Below are positions 60,418 to 64,000 of a DNA stretch of 64,000 nucleotides, one piece after another. The translations under genes were made by a program, and so were the position numbers. The stretch's first letter is position 1, and each line of letters begins with the position of its first letter. The stretch is from assembly GCF_044904675.1 (NCBI RefSeq), contig NZ_JADIKJ010000015.1:186001-250000 (forward strand), read 5' to 3'. The notes beneath the pieces were generated by a model. That model was not told the origin of the DNA and ran no database searches. It saw only the letters and a program-made list of their open reading frames with translations. The stretch is from Dyella_B jejuensis. GTDB lineage: Bacteria > Pseudomonadota > Gammaproteobacteria > Xanthomonadales > Rhodanobacteraceae.

Positions 60418-62364
60418 TCAGTGCGCGGATAACATCCTTCGAATCGTCAACAGCAGCCTTCCAACTTCGAATGGCTTGGTGATGATATCCGTGCGTTCGT
60501 CAATCAGGTCACTACGTTTTGCCGCTTCCTCGGAATACCCGGTCATGAAGAGCACGGGCAACGCGGGCCGCGCCTGGCGGGCGATCTGTGCCAGTTGCGT
60601 TCCACGCATATCCGGCAAGCCGATATCCGTAAACAGCAGCCGGATGTCGTCATGGGCAACCAGCAGCTGGGCGGCAGAAGCCCCGTCGGAGGCTTGTTCG
60701 CATCGATATCCGGCCGAGGTCAGCGCTTCGGCAACGAGGGCGCGGACGGGCGACATATCTTCCACCAGCAGGATCTTTTCGCCTTGCCCTGAGACCATCG
60801 GGGTTGGCGCCGACTTATTTGCCGATAACGATTCGCCTACGCCACTGGGCAGCACGAGATGAACCTGCGTGCCCTGGTCGAGGCGACTTTCGATACGTGC
60901 GATCCCGCCCGATTGGCGCGCAAACCCGTAGACCATCGATAGTCCAAGTCCCGTGCCCTGACCCGTGGCCTTGGTCGTAAAAAAGGGCTCGAACACTTTT
61001 TCCAGGACATCGGCTGCGATACCCCTGCCGTTGTCGGCGACGGTGAGCACCACGTAGCGGCCTTGCGCAAGTTCAGGATCGTTGGCGATCCATTGGTCAG
61101 CCACTTCGATGGTGATCCGGCCATTGCCCGAGAGCGCGTCGCGCGCATTGATGACCAGATTCAACACGGCGTTTTCAAGCTGGTTCGGATCGACTTTGGC
61201 GATCGCCGGCTCCGCTGCCAGGGTAATGTCCAGGTCGATTTGTTCGCCAATCGTCCGCCGCAACAAATCGCCCAGGGAACTTATGTTGGCATTTACGTCC
61301 ACCACTTTCGTATCCAGCGGTTGCTGGCGGGCGAAGGCCAGCAAGCGGTGCGTAAGGGTGGCGGCATTGTGCGCCGACCGCAATACCATGCTCGCGAAAC
61401 GCTTGGCGGAAACCGTGTCGTGGCTGTCGAGCTTCACCGTGAGCATTTCGGTAGCGGTGATGACGCTAGTCAGCAAATTATTGAAATCGTGCGCGATGCC
61501 GCCGGTCAGCTTGCCCAGCGCATCCATTTTTTGCGCCTGAAAAAGCTGCGATTGCGCCTTTTGGCGAACCTCGATTTCCTGGTTCAACCGATGCTGCGTG
61601 CTGTCGAGGCGCTCGGCCTGAACACGCTCGCGCTCCTTGTGCCGGGTGACATCTTCCACAAACGCTATGCCTACGCTCGGCTCGCGATACGGCGCTATGC
61701 GCCAATGCGTATCGCGGAGCACGCCATCCATCACCATCGTCAGCGCGCCCTGCCATCGCTGCTGCTTCTGCAATGCCGACGAAAGCGCCGCCAGCACTTC
61801 TTCCTGTCCTGCCGCGAAACTGGCGCCCAAGTTGTCCTTGATGCGTACACGTCCAATTTGTTTATCGAACGCGGGATTGGTTTCGTGCAGCAGCAGATCG
61901 CCGTCGATCACCGCGATGGGCGCCACGACGCCATTGAAAATCTCGCGGAAGCGCTCTTCACTTTGGCGCAACGCCGATTCGGTATCGCGCACCCTGAGCA
62001 AGGTGCGCAGCGTGGCGAGCAACACATCCGGGTCGACCGGATGGATAAGGTAAGCATCGGCGCCGGCATCCAGGCCAGTGATCAGGTCGCCGGTTGCGAT
62101 CGAGGCCGCTGACACATGGATGACGGGAAGGAGCGCCGTCTTCGCCGTCGCGCGCAAGTGGCGCACGATATCGAAGCCGCTGGCGTCGGGAAGATTGACG
62201 TCCAGCAACACCGCATCGACGCGATCGCTCTGGATTTTCGCCATGCCCTCGGTCCCGGTGCCGGCTTCGAGCACCGAATACCCGTGCTTGTGAAGAATGC
62301 GCCGCATGGCATAACGTGTGGCGACGTTATCGTCGACGACAAGCACCTGGATGTCAGGGCACAT
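60418..62364 (-). CDS. Hybrid histidine kinase: receiver-PAS-kinase-receiver
   Basis: A cytoplasmic signalling protein of 648 residues. The order is an N-terminal receiver (residues about 4-125, LVVDDNVATRYAMRR, phospho-acceptor in VLLDVNLPDASGF, with the usual Lys replaced in YLIHPVDP), a PAS-like sensor (about 140-265), a HisKA domain with IAHDFNNLLTSV, an HATPase (DNGRGIAADV, GTGLGLSMVYG) and a C-terminal receiver with FTDIGLPDMRG and TKPF. It lacks membrane helices. The start at 62364 (MCPDIQVLVV) follows GGAG by 7 bases. The gene overlaps the preceding kinase gene by 11 bases and is the last of an overlapping trio. Confidence 0.92.
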   Translation of the reverse strand: MCPDIQVLVVDDNVATRYAMRRILHKHGYSVLEAGTGTEGMAKIQSDRVDAVLLDVNLPDASGFDIVRHLRATAKTALLPVIHVSAASIATGDLITGLDAGADAYLIHPVDPDVLLATLRTLLRVRDTESALRQSEERFREIFNGVVAPIAVIDGDLLLHETNPAFDKQIGRVRIKDNLGASFAAGQEEVLAALSSALQKQQRWQGALTMVMDGVLRDTHWRIAPYREPSVGIAFVEDVTRHKERERVQAERLDSTQHRLNQEIEVRQKAQSQLFQAQKMDALGKLTGGIAHDFNNLLTSVITATEMLTVKLDSHDTVSAKRFASMVLRSAHNAATLTHRLLAFARQQPLDTKVVDVNANISSLGDLLRRTIGEQIDLDITLAAEPAIAKVDPNQLENAVLNLVINARDALSGNGRITIEVADQWIANDPELAQGRYVVLTVADNGRGIAADVLEKVFEPFFTTKATGQGTGLGLSMVYGFARQSGGIARIESRLDQGTQVHLVLPSGVGESLSANKSAPTPMVSGQGEKILLVEDMSPVRALVAEALTSAGYRCEQASDGASAAQLLVAHDDIRLLFTDIGLPDMRGTQLAQIARQARPALPVLFMTGYSEEAAKRSDLIDERTDIITKPFEVGRLLLTIRRMLSAH

Positions 62365-63226
62365 GGTTCGACTCCAAGACCAATGCAATAGGAATCAGCA
62401 CATAGAAAGTGGAGCCTACTCCCGGTTCGCTCTGCACGCCGACATGGCCGCCGAGAAGTTCCGCGAAGCGCTTGCACAAAGATAACCCCAGGCCGGTTCC
62501 GCGCAACCGCTTTTGCACCGGCGAATCCACCTGGACGAAATCCTCGAATAGATGTTCGTGCATCTCGGCCGGGATGCCTATCCCGGTATCTTTCACCGCG
62601 AAGCGAACCTCGTCGCGTCCCTCCAGGCGCACGGATACCCGCACCTCGCCCCTGGCGGTGAACTTCAGCGCGTTCGCAATGTAGTTGCGCAGGATTTGCG
62701 CCAGCTTCTTGTCATCGGTATACAGGCGCGGCAAGCCTTCAGGCTCTTCGAAAATCAAATCGACCGCGGTCGTGTCGACGATAGGACGGAACATGCCGCG
62801 CAACGCCGCGAACAAATCGATCATGTCGAACCAGGCCGGCGAGATCGTAATGCGGCCAGCCTCGATTTTGGCCAGGTCGAGAAGATCGTCCACCATGTCT
62901 CTCAATTCGCGCGCGGCCGAACTGATGAGTCCGACCTGGGTGCGTTGCTCCGCGGCGAGAGGACCGTCCAGCTCATCGGCAAGCAGGCGCGTCATGCTCA
63001 AAATCGAACCCAATGGCGTGCGAAACTCGTGACTCATGTACGAGAGAAAACGGCTTTTGAGATCCGAGGCTTGCCGTAGCTGCTCGGCCTGGACGTCCAA
63101 TTCGGCGTACAACGCCAAGACGCCCTGGTTGGTTTCGTTGAGTTCGTCGCGCAGCGACGCGACTTCCGCCCGAAGCCGCTCCAATTCGCCGCCTGCCGTC
63201 TCGTTAGTTTGACTGGACATGGGCAT
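62354..63226 (-). CDS. Cytoplasmic sensor histidine kinase
   Basis: A soluble kinase of 290 residues with an N-terminal coiled coil (residues about 10-55) and no recognised sensor domain. The H-box is YMSHEFRTPLGSI; ATPase motifs are NYIANALKFTARG, DTGIGIPAEM and GTGLGLSLCKRF. It overlaps the upstream phosphatase gene by 23 bases and the downstream hybrid kinase by 11. The arrangement suggests it receives its input from the upstream partner-switching proteins rather than from its own sensor. A second ATG two codons in is an alternative start. Confidence 0.9.
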   Translation of the reverse strand: MPMSSQTNETAGGELERLRAEVASLRDELNETNQGVLALYAELDVQAEQLRQASDLKSRFLSYMSHEFRTPLGSILSMTRLLADELDGPLAAEQRTQVGLISSAARELRDMVDDLLDLAKIEAGRITISPAWFDMIDLFAALRGMFRPIVDTTAVDLIFEEPEGLPRLYTDDKKLAQILRNYIANALKFTARGEVRVSVRLEGRDEVRFAVKDTGIGIPAEMHEHLFEDFVQVDSPVQKRLRGTGLGLSLCKRFAELLGGHVGVQSEPGVGSTFYVLIPIALVLESNHVP

Positions 63227-64000
63227 TCCCCAAAGGGAGAACCAAAATGGTCACGTCATCCGTGCGACGGCGAAAATCGCGATGCAACAGTGCCGCGATG
63301 ACAGCGGGATGCTTGTGCCCCAGTCCGGGATAGTCCGTGATGTTCCATCGGGATTGCAGGCCGTCGCTATGCAAGATCAGAAGATTTCCTGCCACCTGCG
63401 TATAACTGAAACACTGCGCCTTGCGGTGGTTGACGCCGAGGATGCCCGGCATGGAAACGAGGCCGCGCGACACACCGGCGCCAAGCAACCGGGCTGCAAT
63501 GTTACCTACGCCGGCGAAGTGCAAGGTGGCGTCATGGCCCGTATAGCGGGCCACCGCCGCGGCGCCGCCGCGCGTACCCGTCATCGCTGCATGCAACGCT
63601 TGCAGGAGCGCCGGCGGATCCCCGAAGGGGGAACGCAAGAAAGCGTCTACGCCGGCCTTCGCTGCGTACTCGGCTTCCGGCCCATGCCCCAGGCCGTCGA
63701 TAACCACCGCACTGACGTTCCCGTCCGCCAGGGCGACCTGCCATGCATCGCCACAGGCGCTGCTTCCGTGCAACGCATACTGGCAGACGCCCAGCGCCAT
63801 GTCCTGCACAGGCGCCCTGCCGTCGTAGATCCTCGAAAGGATCACCGATCCACGCACGTCGCTGTAGGCATCGAAGACAGATGCCTGCCGCACCACCGCT
63901 CCCAAGCCGATGCCTTGGGTACCTTGGGTAGAAAACCCGTCAGCCACGCACGTACCGAGGTCAAGTCCCGGTCCCTTGTCAACGGCCAACAACTCGACCC
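63204..64000 (-). CDS. RsbT/SpoIIE-type ATP-binding protein phosphatase (5' end beyond window)
   Basis: The last about 265 residues are present; the gene runs off the right edge. The first visible part is the end of an anti-sigma-type ATPase domain (LLAVDKGPGLDLGTCVADGFSTQGTQGIGLG). It is followed by a PP2C-like phosphatase with GDAWQVALADGNVSAVVIDGLGHG, GVGNIAARL, LLILHSDGL and a final DDVTILVLPL. This composition matches RsbT-RsbX fusions of stressosome modules. It leads an overlapping trio with two kinases, so the phosphatase probably feeds a two-component output. The apparent start at 63992 is a TTG inside the ATPase domain and is not real. Confidence 0.85.
   Translation of the reverse strand, partial: VELLAVDKGPGLDLGTCVADGFSTQGTQGIGLGAVVRQASVFDAYSDVRGSVILSRIYDGRAPVQDMALGVCQYALHGSSACGDAWQVALADGNVSAVVIDGLGHGPEAEYAAKAGVDAFLRSPFGDPPALLQALHAAMTGTRGGAAAVARYTGHDATLHFAGVGNIAARLLGAGVSRGLVSMPGILGVNHRKAQCFSYTQVAGNLLILHSDGLQSRWNITDYPGLGHKHPAVIAALLHRDFRRRTDDVTILVLPLGNAHVQSN

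Overview
The window is GC-rich chromosomal DNA from a gammaproteobacterium, most likely Xanthomonadales (Rhodanobacteraceae type such as Dyella, Rhodanobacter or Luteibacter). This is inferred from the mix of TamA/TamB, a RimB-RimK pair, thiS-thiG-trmB, a YceI/cytochrome b561/YceI trio, a ColR-like two-component pair and many short GC-rich palindromic repeats. No marker gene fixes the species.

Left part (1-8.2 kb): tamA and tamB encode the outer- and inner-membrane halves of the translocation and assembly module. They are pushed about 1.9 kb apart by 207-bp tandem repeats and an IS3-family element that has landed inside the third repeat unit.

Centre (8.2-34.2 kb): an adhesion island, almost all on the minus strand. 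It has (i) a chaperone-usher fimbrial cluster (pilin, chaperone, usher, two-domain tip adhesin); (ii) an EmrB/QacA-type efflux pump; (iii) a type I secretion operon (ABC exporter with degenerate C39-like domain, HlyD adaptor, TolC-like channel) followed directly by three paralogous proteins of about 2083, 1002 and 1009 residues. These three are built almost wholly of about 100-residue Ig-like repeats and end in a shared C-terminal module of about 75 residues without RTX motifs. This exporter plus three-substrate array is the most interesting part of the window. The repeat array in the largest protein and the duplicated intergenic DNA point to recent expansion.

Right part (34.7-64 kb): mostly housekeeping and envelope/stress functions. 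In order: M13 metallopeptidase; a TIGR03067-like protein; a broken MAPEG gene; a large propeller-type hybrid sensor kinase whose receiver has Glu in place of the phospho-acceptor Asp; YceI-cytochrome b561-YceI; glutaredoxin-like protein; L-serine dehydratase; an OmpR-family two-component system; RimK and its partner RimB; tRNA-Gly(CCC); a FecR-like/DUF6600 protein; thiS-thiG-trmB; an SLC13-type permease with TrkA-C domains; a Rieske ferredoxin; an AraC-MGMT DNA repair protein; an EamA exporter; an atypical Nramp-like transporter. At the right edge lies an overlapping trio (SpoIIE-type phosphatase, histidine kinase, hybrid kinase) that looks like the tail of an Rsb-type partner-switching operon.

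REP-like palindromes (CTCTCCCC...GGGGAGAG) sit in many intergenic gaps and mark places where genes have been separated, interrupted or truncated.
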